DNA of 64,000 bases from Actinomadura macrotermitis (GTDB lineage: Bacteria; Actinomycetota; Actinomycetes; Streptosporangiales; Streptosporangiaceae). Numbering within the stretch: position 1 is the first letter of the stretch; every line of letters starts with the position of its first letter. Position numbers and translations under genes: made by a program. The stretch is taken from positions 496,001 to 560,000 of the forward strand of contig NZ_WEGH01000005.1 in assembly GCF_009604375.1 (NCBI RefSeq), written 5' to 3'. The notes below the pieces were generated by a model. The model saw only the letters and a program-made list of their open reading frames with translations, was not told where the DNA came from and did no database searches. Below are positions 40,883-49,806 of the stretch, piece by piece.

Positions 40883-41671
40883 ATGACGGCCATGGAGCCT
40901 CCGGTGAGCCGCAAGCGGCCGGCGTTCCGGCGGCTGCCGGCGGACCGGCGCCGCGACCAGATCATCGAGGCGGCGGTCGAGGTGTTCGGGCGGCGGCCCG
41001 AGCCGGAGGTGTCGATCGACGACGTCGCGGCGGCGGCGGGCACCTCGCGCTCGTCGATGTACCGCTACTTCGAGGGCAAGCAGGAGCTGTACGGGGCGGC
41101 GGCGCAGCGGGTCGCGGCGGCGCTGGTGGAGCGGCTGGAGCAGGCCGGCCAGGGGCCGCGGCCGGTGCCGCCGTCGGTGCTGATGGCGACGCGGCTGGCG
41201 CTGTACCTGGACTTCCTGGAGCAGTACGAGGCCGGGTACGCCGGGCTGCTGGGCCGGGGCGGCGCGCGGGCGCCGGAGGCGGCGCTGGCGGCGGTGCGGC
41301 GGGTGCGGGCGGCGGCCGAGGAGATGACCTGCCGGGCGCTGCAGGTGAGCGAGCCGGGCGCGCCGCTGCGCACCACGGTGCGCTCGTGGGTGGCGGGGGT
41401 GGAGTGGGCCGGCGCGGAGTGGCTGCGCACCCGCACCCCGCCGCGGCCGGTGCTGGAGCGGCTGCTGGCGGCGCAGTTCGCCACGATGCTGGTGGGCGCG
41501 GCGGCGCTGGACGCCCAGGCCGCCGGGCGGGTGGCGTGGCTGCTGGAGGTCGAGCCGGCCGGGTCGCCGTTCGGGGCGCTGGTGCGGTCGGTGGCGGGCA
41601 CCTTCGACCGGCCGATGGTGGCGCAGCTGGCCCGGTTCCTCGGCCACCGGGACGCGCCGGGCTCACCCTAG
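40883..41671 (+). CDS. TetR family transcriptional regulator
   Basis: This is a 262-residue protein. The HTH is at residues about 20-70 (RRRDQIIEAAVEVFGRRPEP, VAAAAGTSRSSMYRYFEGKQ). It is followed by a longer than usual helical ligand domain with a C-terminal TetR-like partner. Divergent from the PAP2 gene with a 102-bp gap. ATG at 40883 follows GGGGGG at weak spacing, with a second ATG at 40892. No clear dyad operator was found next to it. Confidence 0.9.
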   Translation: MTAMEPPVSRKRPAFRRLPADRRRDQIIEAAVEVFGRRPEPEVSIDDVAAAAGTSRSSMYRYFEGKQELYGAAAQRVAAALVERLEQAGQGPRPVPPSVLMATRLALYLDFLEQYEAGYAGLLGRGGARAPEAALAAVRRVRAAAEEMTCRALQVSEPGAPLRTTVRSWVAGVEWAGAEWLRTRTPPRPVLERLLAAQFATMLVGAAALDAQAAGRVAWLLEVEPAGSPFGALVRSVAGTFDRPMVAQLARFLGHRDAPGSP

Positions 41672-41789
41672 GACAAAACGGCCGGTTTTTCTTGTCATCC
41701 CCGCCCATAGATCATCGGCGGGCGGGGCGAGGACACTCTGCGTCCAGCCGTGCGGCCGCCCGGGCCGCGCACCGCCGCCTAGGAGTGCC

Positions 41790-42809
41790 ATGACAGTCTC
41801 GGTCCCCTCCCGCCCGCGCGTGCGGTGGCGTCGTTCGCTGGCCGCCGGGGCGATCGGCACGGTCACGGTCGCCGGGCTCGGCGGGGTCGGGGGCGCCGCC
41901 CAGGCGGCCGGGCCGGGCCTGAAGGCCGACGACGGCGCGCAGATCACCGCCACCACGCGGGTCGCGGGCAACGAGGTCGACCTCACCATCTCCTCCCCCG
42001 CGCTCGGCAAGTCGGTCAAGACGCGGGTGCTGCTGCCCGCCTCCTGGCAGGCCGGGGGCAGCGCCACCTACCCGGTGCTGTACGCCTTCCACGGCGGCCA
42101 GGACGACTACACCTCCTGGACCCGCAACACCGACATCGAGGCGTGGGCGGCCAAGTACAACGCCATCGTGGTGATGCCCGAGGCCGCCAACGGCTCCTAC
42201 GCCGACTGGTACAACTACGGCAAGGGCGGCACGCCCAAGTGGGAGACCTTCCACACCTCCGAGGTGCGCCAGCTGATCGAGCGCAACTACCGGGCGGGCG
42301 GGGCGCGGGCGGCGATCGGCAACTCCTCGGGCGCGCAGGGCGCGCTCAGCTACGCAGCGCGGCACCCGGGGCTGTTCCGCTACGTGGCGTCGCTGAGCGG
42401 GATCTTGTCGATGCGCTCGCCGGGCATCCCGGCGATGCTGATGTTCACCAACGCCGGCAACGGCCAGGACCCGTACGCGATCTGGGGCATCCCGCGGTTC
42501 GACGACGCCAACTGGGCGGCGCACGACCCGGCGGCGCTGGCCGACAAGCTGCGCGGGACCGGGGTGTTCTTCTCGGCCGGGACGACGGGCCGGCCCGGGC
42601 CGGGCGACCCGGACGTGGCGCCGTGGGACATCGGGCTGCTCAGCGAGATCGCGATCGGGCAGAACAACAAGGACTTCCAGAAGCGGCTGGACGAGCTGAA
42701 GGTCCCCTACACCGCGCACATCTACGGCGACGGCCGGCACAACTGGCCGGCGTGGCGGCGTGAGGCCACCTTCATCTGGCCGACGCTGATGCGCTCGATC
42801 GGCGCCTGA
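41790..42809 (+). CDS. Exported esterase of the antigen 85/esterase D-like alpha/beta family
   Basis: This is a 339-residue protein with an N-terminal export signal (RRSLAAGAIGTVTVAGLGGV, cleavage after AQA near 40). The alpha/beta core reads YPVLYAFHGGQDDYTSWTRN, MPEAANGSYADWYNYGKGG, and the nucleophile elbow GNSSGAQGAL. The late His is in GDGRHNWPAW. This is the layout of Ag85-like and S-formylglutathione/feruloyl esterase-like secreted proteins. Mycolyl transfer is not implied, since no mycolic acid genes are in the window. A terminator follows. Confidence 0.88.
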   Translation: MTVSVPSRPRVRWRRSLAAGAIGTVTVAGLGGVGGAAQAAGPGLKADDGAQITATTRVAGNEVDLTISSPALGKSVKTRVLLPASWQAGGSATYPVLYAFHGGQDDYTSWTRNTDIEAWAAKYNAIVVMPEAANGSYADWYNYGKGGTPKWETFHTSEVRQLIERNYRAGGARAAIGNSSGAQGALSYAARHPGLFRYVASLSGILSMRSPGIPAMLMFTNAGNGQDPYAIWGIPRFDDANWAAHDPAALADKLRGTGVFFSAGTTGRPGPGDPDVAPWDIGLLSEIAIGQNNKDFQKRLDELKVPYTAHIYGDGRHNWPAWRREATFIWPTLMRSIGA

Positions 42810-42858
42810 GCGCCCCTGCGGCATCCGTGTAGTACCCGTGCAGCATCCGGGCGTGGAA

Positions 42859-42909
42859 GCGGCCCGGCACCGTAGCCCCCTATGACTTCGGTGCCGGGCC
42901 GCGGCTTTT
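42859..42909 (+). terminator. Hairpin terminator with short T-tract
   Basis: GCGGCCCGGCACCG (42859-42872) and its complement (42889-42902) form a perfect 14-bp stem with a 16-nt loop, followed by CTTTTG at 42905-42909. It ends the esterase gene and lies between convergent genes. Confidence 0.85.
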
Positions 42910-42930
42910 GTCACCTGGCGGCGGCGGCCG

Positions 42931-44685
42931 TCACTCGTCCTCGATGACGGTGACGGGCAGGGCGCCGTTCAGGTAGGCGGCGCGGCAGGCGGTGCGCGAG
43001 ACCTTGCCGCTGCTGGTGCGGGGCAGGCCGCCGGGCTCGATGAGGACGAAGTCGTGCACGCGCACGTCGTGGTGGTGGTTGACGGCGCCGCGGACGGCGG
43101 CGGCGATCTCGTCCGGGTCCAGGCGGCGGATGGGGACGCGGCGGTTGCGTTCGGCGACCACGACCAGGTTCTCGGTCTCCTCGCCGGGGACGGCGAACGC
43201 GGCGACCAGCTCGCGGCGCACGCCTTCGTGGGCGTGGTAGGCGGTGTGCTCGATGTCCTGGGGGTAGTGGTTGCGGCCGTCGATGATGACCAGGTCCTTG
43301 ATGCGGCCGGTGACGTAGAGCTCGCCGTCGTACCACACGCCCAGGTCGCCGCTGCGCAGCCAGGGCCCTTCGGGCAGGTCGCCGCGGTCGCCGGAAAGGA
43401 CGCCGCCGAAGGTGGCGGCGGTCTCGGCCGGGCGGTTCCAGTAGCCGGCGGTGACGTTGGGGCCGTGGATCCAGATCTCGCCGACCTGCCCGTCGGGCAG
43501 GCGGCGGCCGGTCTCGGGGTCGGCGATGGCCAGGTGCTGGCCGTAGGGGGTGCCGCAGCCGACCATGACGGTGGCGCGCTCGTGGTCGCGGTCGACGGGC
43601 ACGGCGCGGCCGGCGCCGAGGGCGTCGCGGTCGAAGGCGTGCACGGTGGGGATCTTGTAGCGGGAGGAGGAGCAGACGTAGACGGTGGCCTCGGCCAGGC
43701 CGTAGGCGGGGACCTGGACCTCGGGGCGCAGGCCGTGGGGGCGGTAGGCGTCCAGGTAGCGGGTGAGGGTGTCCTCGCGGATGGTCTCGGCGCCGTTCAT
43801 GAACACCTGGACACCCGACAGGTCCAGGCCGGCCTTCTCCTCGTCGCTGACCTTGGTGGACAGGTACTCGTAGGCGAAGTTGGGGGCGCAGGTGAAGGCG
43901 TGGGACTGCTTGCTGAGCAGTTCCAGCCAGCGGGTGGGGCGCATGATGAACGCGACGGGGTCCATCAGCACGGCGGGGCTGGCGTAGGCCAGCGGCAGCG
44001 CGACGGCGGTGACCAGGCCCATGTCGTGGAACAGCGGCAGCCAGTTGACGCCGGTGGAGACCCGGGGGATGCCGTCGAAGGTGCCCCAGCACTGCTCGGC
44101 GTTGACGGCGATGTTGCCGTGGGTGACCATGACGCCGGCCGGGACGCGGGTGGAGCCGGAGGTGTACTGCAGGTAGGCCAGGTCGTCGGCCTCGATCGGC
44201 TCGTCCTCCCAGGTGCGGGAGGTGTCCAGGGTGTCGACGGCCAGGATCTGCTTGGGGCGGGGCAGGGTGTTGGTGTTGAGGAAGTCCTCGACGTGGCCGA
44301 GGGAGGGCGTGGTGGTGATGACGCAGGCGGGTTCGGCGTCGTCGTAGACGGCCTGCAGCCGGTCGGCGTGGCCGGGCAGGTCGGGGGAGAACAGCGGGAC
44401 GGCGATGACGCGGGCGTACATGCAGCCGAGGAAGGCCACGACGTAGTCCAGGTTCTGGGGGGCCAGGATCGCGGCGCGCTCGCCGGCGGCGGTGACGTCG
44501 CGCAGGGCGGCGGCGGTGGCGCGGGCGCGGGCGTCCAGCTCGCCCCAGGTGATGTCGACGGCGACGCCGGCGGGGTCGTCGCCGTAGTCCATGTAGGTGT
44601 AGGCGCGGTCGCCGGGGTAGAGCTCGGCCCAGCGGGCGAGGCGGTGGACGAGCGGGGTGCGGTCCAGGTCCTGCGGGGTCGTCAT
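42931..44685 (-). CDS. Fatty acyl-AMP ligase (FAAL/FadD-type)
   Basis: This is a 584-residue adenylating enzyme. Core motifs: LQYTSGSTRVPAGVMVTH near residue 173, VPAYGLAEATVYV, LRSGDLGVWYDGELYVTGR, IKDLVIIDGRNHYPQDIE, and catalytic SSGKVSR at the C-terminus. The PQDIE motif after the hinge and absence of CoA-specific features support acyl-AMP ligase over acyl-CoA synthetase. FAALs load fatty acids on to PKS/NRPS carrier proteins, but none is in this window. GGAG precedes the ATG. It is 70 bp downstream of, and probably co-transcribed with, the desaturase. Confidence 0.92.
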   Translation of the reverse strand: MTTPQDLDRTPLVHRLARWAELYPGDRAYTYMDYGDDPAGVAVDITWGELDARARATAAALRDVTAAGERAAILAPQNLDYVVAFLGCMYARVIAVPLFSPDLPGHADRLQAVYDDAEPACVITTTPSLGHVEDFLNTNTLPRPKQILAVDTLDTSRTWEDEPIEADDLAYLQYTSGSTRVPAGVMVTHGNIAVNAEQCWGTFDGIPRVSTGVNWLPLFHDMGLVTAVALPLAYASPAVLMDPVAFIMRPTRWLELLSKQSHAFTCAPNFAYEYLSTKVSDEEKAGLDLSGVQVFMNGAETIREDTLTRYLDAYRPHGLRPEVQVPAYGLAEATVYVCSSSRYKIPTVHAFDRDALGAGRAVPVDRDHERATVMVGCGTPYGQHLAIADPETGRRLPDGQVGEIWIHGPNVTAGYWNRPAETAATFGGVLSGDRGDLPEGPWLRSGDLGVWYDGELYVTGRIKDLVIIDGRNHYPQDIEHTAYHAHEGVRRELVAAFAVPGEETENLVVVAERNRRVPIRRLDPDEIAAAVRGAVNHHHDVRVHDFVLIEPGGLPRTSSGKVSRTACRAAYLNGALPVTVIEDE

Positions 44686-44755
44686 GGAGGGGGCTCCGGT
44701 TCGTTCGGTGAGGCTGCCGTTGGGCGCGGAGAGGCGCGGGCGGGGTGTGCGGGGG

Positions 44756-45706
44756 TCAGGGGTTGGCGCGGCGGGCGGCCAGGCGCTGGGGGTCGGGCCA
44801 GCGCACGTCCCACACCCAGCCGGCCTTCTCCATCAGCCAGATGACGCGGGCGCTGATGTCGATCTGGCCCTTCAGGACGCCGTGGCGGGCGCAGGTGGGG
44901 TCGGCGTGGTGCAGGTTGTGCCAGGACTCGCCGAAGGAGGGGATGGCCAGCCACCACACGTTGCGCGAGTGGTCGCGGGTCTTGAAGTCCTCCTTGCCGA
45001 ACACGTGGCAGATGGAGTTGATGGAGAAGGTGATGTGGTCGCCGGCGAACACCCGCAGCAGCCCGGCCCAGAACAGGGCGGTGACCGCGCCGTGCCAGGA
45101 CCAGGTGAGCAGGGCGCCGAGGCCCATGGGGACCAGCAGGGTGGAGGCGGCGATGAGGACGTAGACGTCGTTGCGGCCCATGAAGCGCAGGTCGGGGTCG
45201 TTCAGCAGGTCGGGGGCGTACTTGGTGCGCGAGGTGCGCTCCTTGCGGAACAGCCAGCCCATGTGGGCGTGGAACAGGCCCTTGGTCAGGCCCCACACGC
45301 CGGGGCCGTAGGCCCAGGGCGAGTGGGGGTCGCCCTCCTGGTCGGCGTACTTGTGGTGGCGGCGGTGGTCGGCGACCCAGAACACCACCGAGCCCTGCCA
45401 GGCCTGGCCGCCCAGGATCGCCAGCGCGATGCGCACCCAGCGCTTGGCCTTGAAGCCGCCGTGGGTGAACAGGCGGTGGTAGCCGACGGTGATGCCGAGG
45501 GCGTTGAACGGGTACAGCAGCGCGAAGATCGCCACGTCGGTCCAGCCGAGGCCCCAGCCCCAGAAGAAGGGCACGGCGGCGGCGACGCCGGCGATGGGGG
45601 CGAGGACGAACACGACGACGCTGGCCCGTTCGATGAAGGGAACGGGTTTGGGGGAGATGTCGGGGAGCGGGGCTCGGCTGCCCGCCTCGGCGACGCCCGT
45701 GGTCAT
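44756..45706 (-). CDS. Acyl-CoA delta-9-type fatty acid desaturase
   Basis: This is a 316-residue membrane di-iron desaturase with all three histidine boxes: HRLFTH, HRRHHKY and HNLHHAD. Four main membrane helices separate them. It introduces a double bond into an acyl chain, probably on acyl-CoA. AAGGAG precedes the ATG at 45706; the frame is open further upstream (to 45853) but shows no coding character there. The gene leads a two-gene operon with the FAAL. A 12-bp palindrome lies 69 bp upstream. Confidence 0.93.
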   Translation of the reverse strand: MTTGVAEAGSRAPLPDISPKPVPFIERASVVVFVLAPIAGVAAAVPFFWGWGLGWTDVAIFALLYPFNALGITVGYHRLFTHGGFKAKRWVRIALAILGGQAWQGSVVFWVADHRRHHKYADQEGDPHSPWAYGPGVWGLTKGLFHAHMGWLFRKERTSRTKYAPDLLNDPDLRFMGRNDVYVLIAASTLLVPMGLGALLTWSWHGAVTALFWAGLLRVFAGDHITFSINSICHVFGKEDFKTRDHSRNVWWLAIPSFGESWHNLHHADPTCARHGVLKGQIDISARVIWLMEKAGWVWDVRWPDPQRLAARRANP

Positions 45707-45774
45707 AGGGGGCTCCTTGGGAGGACGCGTTCGCGAGGGGCGGCCTGGGGTGCGGCGCGCCGTGATGTGGCCAC

Positions 45775-45786
45775 GACCGTACGGTC
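45775..45786. promoter_or_regulatory. 12-bp palindrome upstream of desaturase
   Basis: GACCGTACGGTC is a perfect palindrome 69-80 bp before the desaturase start and within its promoter gap. It could be a regulator site (fatty acid-responsive TetR-type is one possibility), but it is not linked to any particular protein. Confidence 0.4.
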
Positions 45787-45893
45787 CCCCCGCGGGGGCG
45801 GTCTTGGCTCCGGGCACACTGGTTGGTGCGCCGGGTGTGAAGCGCGTTGACAACTGCGCGGCGTGCGCGCAGGCGGGCGGCGCCGCGGGAGTG

Positions 45894-47105
45894 TCACCGG
45901 GCGCGGCGGCGCCGGCGGGGCGGGTCGGGGGCGGTGAGGGGGTGGTCCTCGACGGTGTAGCGGTGGACGTAGGCGCCGGCGAAGGCCTGGATCCCGGCGC
46001 CGGCGGGCAGGGCGAGCAGGGCGCCGAGGGGGCCGAGGACGGCGGCGCCGGCCAGGACCAGCGCGAACGCGACGGCGGGGTGCATGTCCAGGGTGCGGGC
46101 GGTGATGCGCGGCTGCAGGACGTAGTTCTCGAACTGCTGGTAGGCGACGATGAACAGCAGCGTCCACAGTGCGGTGGCGGGGCCGGCCGCCAGGGCGACC
46201 AGGACGGGGACGGCGCCGGCCAGGTAGGTGCCGACGGTGGGGATGAACTGGGAGACCACGCCCACCCACAGGGCCAGGGTGAGGGCGTAGGGGACGCCCA
46301 GCAGGGTGAGGGCCAGGTAGTGGGCCAGGGTGGAGGCCAGGGCGAGCAGGGCGCGCGAGTAGATGTAGCCGCCGGTCTTGTCCAGGGCGATCTGCCAGGC
46401 GCGCAGGACCAGGCGCTGGCGGGCGGGCGGCAGCACCGAGCACACCGTGCGGCGGAGCTGGGGGCCCTGCGCCGACAGGTAGAAGGTGAACAGCAGCATG
46501 CCGAGGGCCTGGAACAGCAGGCCGGCGGCGGTGGCGCCGATGCCCCACACGCCGCCGGCCAGGCCGGTCAGGTGGCGTGACAGCGTGCCGGTGAGGGCGG
46601 GCAGGCGGGCCAGCAGGCCGGAGGTGGACAGGTGCGCGCCGAAGGCGGTGTTGATCTGGTCGATGACCTGGTCGAGGTAGCCGGGCAGGCCGTCGACCAG
46701 GTGGGTGGTCTGGGTGATCAGCAGGGAGCCGAGGACGCCGGTGAAGGCCGCCGCGGCGGCGGCGAGCAGCAGCATGACCAGGCCGGTGGCCAGGCCGCGG
46801 CGCATGCCGCGGGCGGCCAGGCGGTTCACCGCCGGTTCGATGGCCATGGACACGAACAGCGAGGCGACCAGGAGCAGCAGCAGGCCGCGCAGACGCTCCA
46901 GGAGCCACAGGCCCGCGACGAACAGCATGACGACGGCGCCGGCGAGCACGAAGGCGCGGGGCAGCCAGGGCGGCATCCGCCGGGGCCCGTCCGCGACTCT
47001 GCCTGTGGGCCTGTCCGCGGGCCCGGGGGCCGGGTCGCCGGCCGGCGGCGTGCCGGGGCCGTCGCCGGTGTCATCGCCGGTGGCGTCGCCGGGTGTCTGC
47101 GGCAT
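45894..47105 (-). CDS. AI-2E family permease
   Basis: This is a 403-residue membrane protein with about eight helices. The first pair (FVLAGAVVMLFVAGLWLLER, LLLLLVASLFVSMAIEPAVN) and the conserved end (GVVSQFIPTVGTYLAG, QFENYVLQPRITARTLDMHP) are the family signature. The acidic, Gly/Pro-rich first 40 residues are poorly ordered. The name is historical: most members move other ions or metabolites, so AI-2 export should not be assumed. It is separated by 92 bp from the TetR gene, same strand, and could be co-transcribed with it. Confidence 0.92.
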   Translation of the reverse strand: MPQTPGDATGDDTGDGPGTPPAGDPAPGPADRPTGRVADGPRRMPPWLPRAFVLAGAVVMLFVAGLWLLERLRGLLLLLVASLFVSMAIEPAVNRLAARGMRRGLATGLVMLLLAAAAAAFTGVLGSLLITQTTHLVDGLPGYLDQVIDQINTAFGAHLSTSGLLARLPALTGTLSRHLTGLAGGVWGIGATAAGLLFQALGMLLFTFYLSAQGPQLRRTVCSVLPPARQRLVLRAWQIALDKTGGYIYSRALLALASTLAHYLALTLLGVPYALTLALWVGVVSQFIPTVGTYLAGAVPVLVALAAGPATALWTLLFIVAYQQFENYVLQPRITARTLDMHPAVAFALVLAGAAVLGPLGALLALPAGAGIQAFAGAYVHRYTVEDHPLTAPDPPRRRRRAR

Positions 47106-47197
47106 GGCCGCAACGCTAGAAGGCGTGCCGGGTGCGGCCGGGCCGCCCGCCGGGGTGGCGGGCCAGGTTTTGCCGAGTCTTCAGGCGGGCGGCCGGG

Positions 47198-47896
47198 TCA
47201 GCCCGCGGCCTCGCCGCCGTCACCGCTGTCATCGCCGCTGTCGTCGCCGTCACCGTCGGGGGGTTTGACGGCGTAGTCGCCGATGCCGCCTTCGAGCAGG
47301 TCGAAGACGCGGGCGGCGGCGGCGTAGACGTCGGCGCGCATCTCCTCCAGCGACTCCCCCGCGAGCTTGCGCTGCACGGCCTGGGCGACCAGCGTCCCCT
47401 GCGCCGTCATGATCATGGCGGCGACGGCGCGGGGGGTGATGTCGTCGGGGCCGGCGCCGGTCTCCTCGGCCAGGATCTCGGCGAGCCGGTCCTGGGCGCG
47501 CTGGCCGATCTCGCGCTGGTAGGCGACCAGGGAGGGGCTGGCCTGGACGGTCGCCACCCAGGCCTCGGCGCCCTCGTGGAAGCCGGTCTGGTAGGCGCCG
47601 GCGTCCAGGCCCTCGAAGAAGCGGCGGCGGAACAGCGCCAGGGCCGACTCGCCGGGGCGGCGGGCGGCGAAGTCGCGGGCGGCCTGCTCGATGATGTCGG
47701 CCTGGCGGTCGAAGAACAGCTCTTCCTTGGTGCGGAAGTAGTTGAAGACGGTGTTGACCGACACGTCGGCGGCGCGGGCGACGTCGGCGATGGTGACGGC
47801 GTCGAAGCCGCGCATCAGGAACAGCCCGGTGGCGATGTCGGCGATGCGCCGGCGGGTCTCGCGCTTCTTGCGCTCGCGCAGCCCCAGTTCCTCCAT
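47198..47896 (-). CDS. TetR family regulator with acidic C-terminal tail
   Basis: This is a 232-residue protein. The HTH is at about residues 8-58 (RERKKRETRRRIADIATGLF, VARAADVSVNTVFNYFRTKE). The last about 20 residues are an acidic Gly/Asp/Ser tail (PPDGDGDDSGDDSGDGG) encoded by a short near-repetitive stretch, which is unusual for the family. It is divergent from the DrrAB-like ABC genes and very likely represses them; a 17-bp direct repeat lies in the gap. Confidence 0.92.
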   Translation of the reverse strand: MEELGLRERKKRETRRRIADIATGLFLMRGFDAVTIADVARAADVSVNTVFNYFRTKEELFFDRQADIIEQAARDFAARRPGESALALFRRRFFEGLDAGAYQTGFHEGAEAWVATVQASPSLVAYQREIGQRAQDRLAEILAEETGAGPDDITPRAVAAMIMTAQGTLVAQAVQRKLAGESLEEMRADVYAAAARVFDLLEGGIGDYAVKPPDGDGDDSGDDSGDGGEAAG

Positions 47897-47915
47897 GCCT
47901 GCGATCCTAGCCGGA

Positions 47916-47962
47916 TTGGTGTCGCTTAAAACTTGGTGTCACTTCAAAATTGTGGTTACTCT
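47916..47962. promoter_or_regulatory. Direct-repeat operator and promoter of the ABC genes
   Basis: Two 16-17-bp units, TTGGTGTCGCTTAAAA (47916-47931) and TTGGTGTCACTTCAAAA (47933-47949), are tandem with a 17-bp period and differ at two places. TACTCT (47957-47962) is the -10 box for the ABC gene and the second unit covers its -35. A tandem, not inverted, arrangement is unusual for TetR sites and might mean dimers bind side by side. Confidence 0.7.
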
Positions 47963-47995
47963 AGCGACGTTCCCCCTGACAACCGGAGGCAGGCA

Positions 47996-48955
47996 GTGAT
48001 CGAGGCGAGCGGGCTGGCCCGCACCTTCACCACCAAGCGCGGCGACGTCGAGGCGGTGCGCGGCGTCGACCTGGACGTGGCGGCCGGCGAGATCGTGGGG
48101 TTCCTCGGCCCCAACGGCGCGGGCAAGTCGACCACGCTGCGGATGCTGACGACGCTGCTGGCGCCGACGGCGGGCCGGGCGCGCGTCGCCGGGCACGACC
48201 TGCGCGGCGACCCGGCGGGCGTGCGGCGGCGCATCGGGTACGTGGCGCAGGGCGGCGGCACCGACCCGGGCGTCCCGGTCGCCGAGGAGCTGGACCTGCA
48301 GGCGCGCCTGTACGGGGTCGCCGGCCGGGCGGGGCGGGTCGCGGGCCTGCTGGAGCGGTTCGGCCTGACCGACCTGGCCGGGCGGCCGGCGGGGGCGCTG
48401 TCGGGCGGGCAGCGGCGGCGGCTGGACCTGGCGCTCGGGCTGGTGCACGCGCCGCCGCTGGTGTTCCTGGACGAGCCGACCGCCGGCCTGGACCCCCAGA
48501 GCCGCAGCGATCTGTGGGAGCACGTGCGGGGCCTGCGCGAGCGCGAGGGCACCACGGTCTTCCTCACCACGCACTACCTGGAGGAGGCCGACGCCCTATG
48601 CGACCGGGTCCTGATCATCGACCGGGGGCGGATCGTGGCGGCCGGCTCGCCGGCCGAGCTGAAGCGCCGCGTCGCCGGCGACGTGCTGGTCCTGGAGCCG
48701 GCGGGCCCGGGGGGCCCGGAGGCGGTCCTGGACAAGACGCGCGCGGCGCTGGCGGGGCTGCCGCAGGTGCGCGAGGCGGTGGTCGCGGCGGGCGGGGTGC
48801 GGCTGAGCGTCGAGGACGGCGACCGGGCGGTGGCGGCCGTGGTGCGCGCGCTGGACGGCGCCGGGGTGGAGCTGGCGTCGCTGCGGCTGTCGCGGCCGAC
48901 CCTGGACGACGTCTTCCTCACCGTCACCGGCCGCTCGCTGCGCGATGCCGCCTGA
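47996..48955 (+). CDS. DrrA-like ABC transporter ATPase
   Basis: This is a 319-residue protein. Walker A is GPNGAGKST (residue about 38), signature ALSGGQRRRLDLA (about 135), Walker B LVFLDEPTAGLD (about 156) and H-loop FLTTHYLEE. The C-terminal 80 residues carry the DrrA-type extension ending in LDDVFLTVTGR. The GTG at 47996 follows GGAGG (47985-47989). It exports a drug or lipid with the permease at 48993. The TetR gene and operator control it. Confidence 0.93.
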   Translation: MIEASGLARTFTTKRGDVEAVRGVDLDVAAGEIVGFLGPNGAGKSTTLRMLTTLLAPTAGRARVAGHDLRGDPAGVRRRIGYVAQGGGTDPGVPVAEELDLQARLYGVAGRAGRVAGLLERFGLTDLAGRPAGALSGGQRRRLDLALGLVHAPPLVFLDEPTAGLDPQSRSDLWEHVRGLREREGTTVFLTTHYLEEADALCDRVLIIDRGRIVAAGSPAELKRRVAGDVLVLEPAGPGGPEAVLDKTRAALAGLPQVREAVVAAGGVRLSVEDGDRAVAAVVRALDGAGVELASLRLSRPTLDDVFLTVTGRSLRDAA

Positions 48956-48992
48956 ACCCGCCGACCGGCCAAGCCGACCGACCAAGGAGCCG

Positions 48993-49781
48993 ATGAGCAT
49001 GTCCCAGATCGTCCACGACACGTTCCTGATCTTCCAGCGGTGCCTGCGGCAGACGCTGCGCAGCAAGGTGGCGGTGGTGTTCGGCGCGGTGCAGCCATTG
49101 CTGTACCTGCTGCTGTTCGGGCCGCTGCTGATGCGCGTCAGCGGCGCGCAGGGGTTCGGCGCGGGTTCCGGCGGGTCCGGGGGTGCGGCCTGGCGGGTGT
49201 TCGTGCCGGGGGTGCTGGTGCAGCTGGTGCTGTTCGGGGCGGGGTTCGCCGGGTTCGGGCTGATCGCGGACCTGCGGTCGGGGGTGGTGGAGCGGCTGCG
49301 GGTGACGCCGGTCAGCCGGGTCGCGCTGCTGCTCGGGCGGGTGCTGCGCGACGCGGTCGTGCTCGGCGTGCAGGCGGTGATGCTGCTGGCGGCGGGGCTG
49401 GCGCTCGGGCTGCGGGCGCCGGTGGCCGGGATCGCGGTGGGGCTGGCGCTGGTGACGGGCCTGGCGGTGGCGATCGCGGCGGTGTCGTACGTGCTGGCGC
49501 TGGCCACGCGCAGCGAGGACGCGTTCGCGCCGCTGCTGTCGTCGGTGACGCTGCCGCTGATGCTGCTGGCGGGGATCCTGCTGCCGATGGGGATGGCGCC
49601 GGGCTGGCTGGACGCGGTGTCGCGGTGCACGCCGCTGCGGTACGTGGTGGACGCGGCGCGGGCGGCGTTCGCAGGGGACGTGGCGTCGGCGGCGGTGGCC
49701 GAGGGCGCGGCGGTGACGGCGGTGCTGGTGGCGGGGTCGGTGGCGCTCGGGGTGCGCCGGTTCCGCCGCGAGAACGCCTGA
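48993..49781 (+). CDS. DrrB-like ABC-2 permease
   Basis: This is a 262-residue protein with about six membrane helices. Features of ABC-2 permeases include FQRCLRQTLRSKVAVVFGAV at the start and PLMLLAGILLPMGMAP, then WLDAVSRCTPLRYVVDAARA at the end. AAGGAG (48984-48989) precedes the ATG; a second ATG at 48999 is 2 codons on and could be used instead. It starts 37 bp after the ATPase stop, forming an export pair. Confidence 0.93.
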   Translation: MSMSQIVHDTFLIFQRCLRQTLRSKVAVVFGAVQPLLYLLLFGPLLMRVSGAQGFGAGSGGSGGAAWRVFVPGVLVQLVLFGAGFAGFGLIADLRSGVVERLRVTPVSRVALLLGRVLRDAVVLGVQAVMLLAAGLALGLRAPVAGIAVGLALVTGLAVAIAAVSYVLALATRSEDAFAPLLSSVTLPLMLLAGILLPMGMAPGWLDAVSRCTPLRYVVDAARAAFAGDVASAAVAEGAAVTAVLVAGSVALGVRRFRRENA

Positions 49782-49806
49782 GGCCGGGGCGCCTGCGGCC
49801 GGGGCG

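Noticed and set aside
41672..41696. Terminator after the TetR gene at 40883
   Set aside because: GACAA/TTGTC arms and AAAAC/GTTTT pairs exist but do not form one continuous stem; too weak to list.
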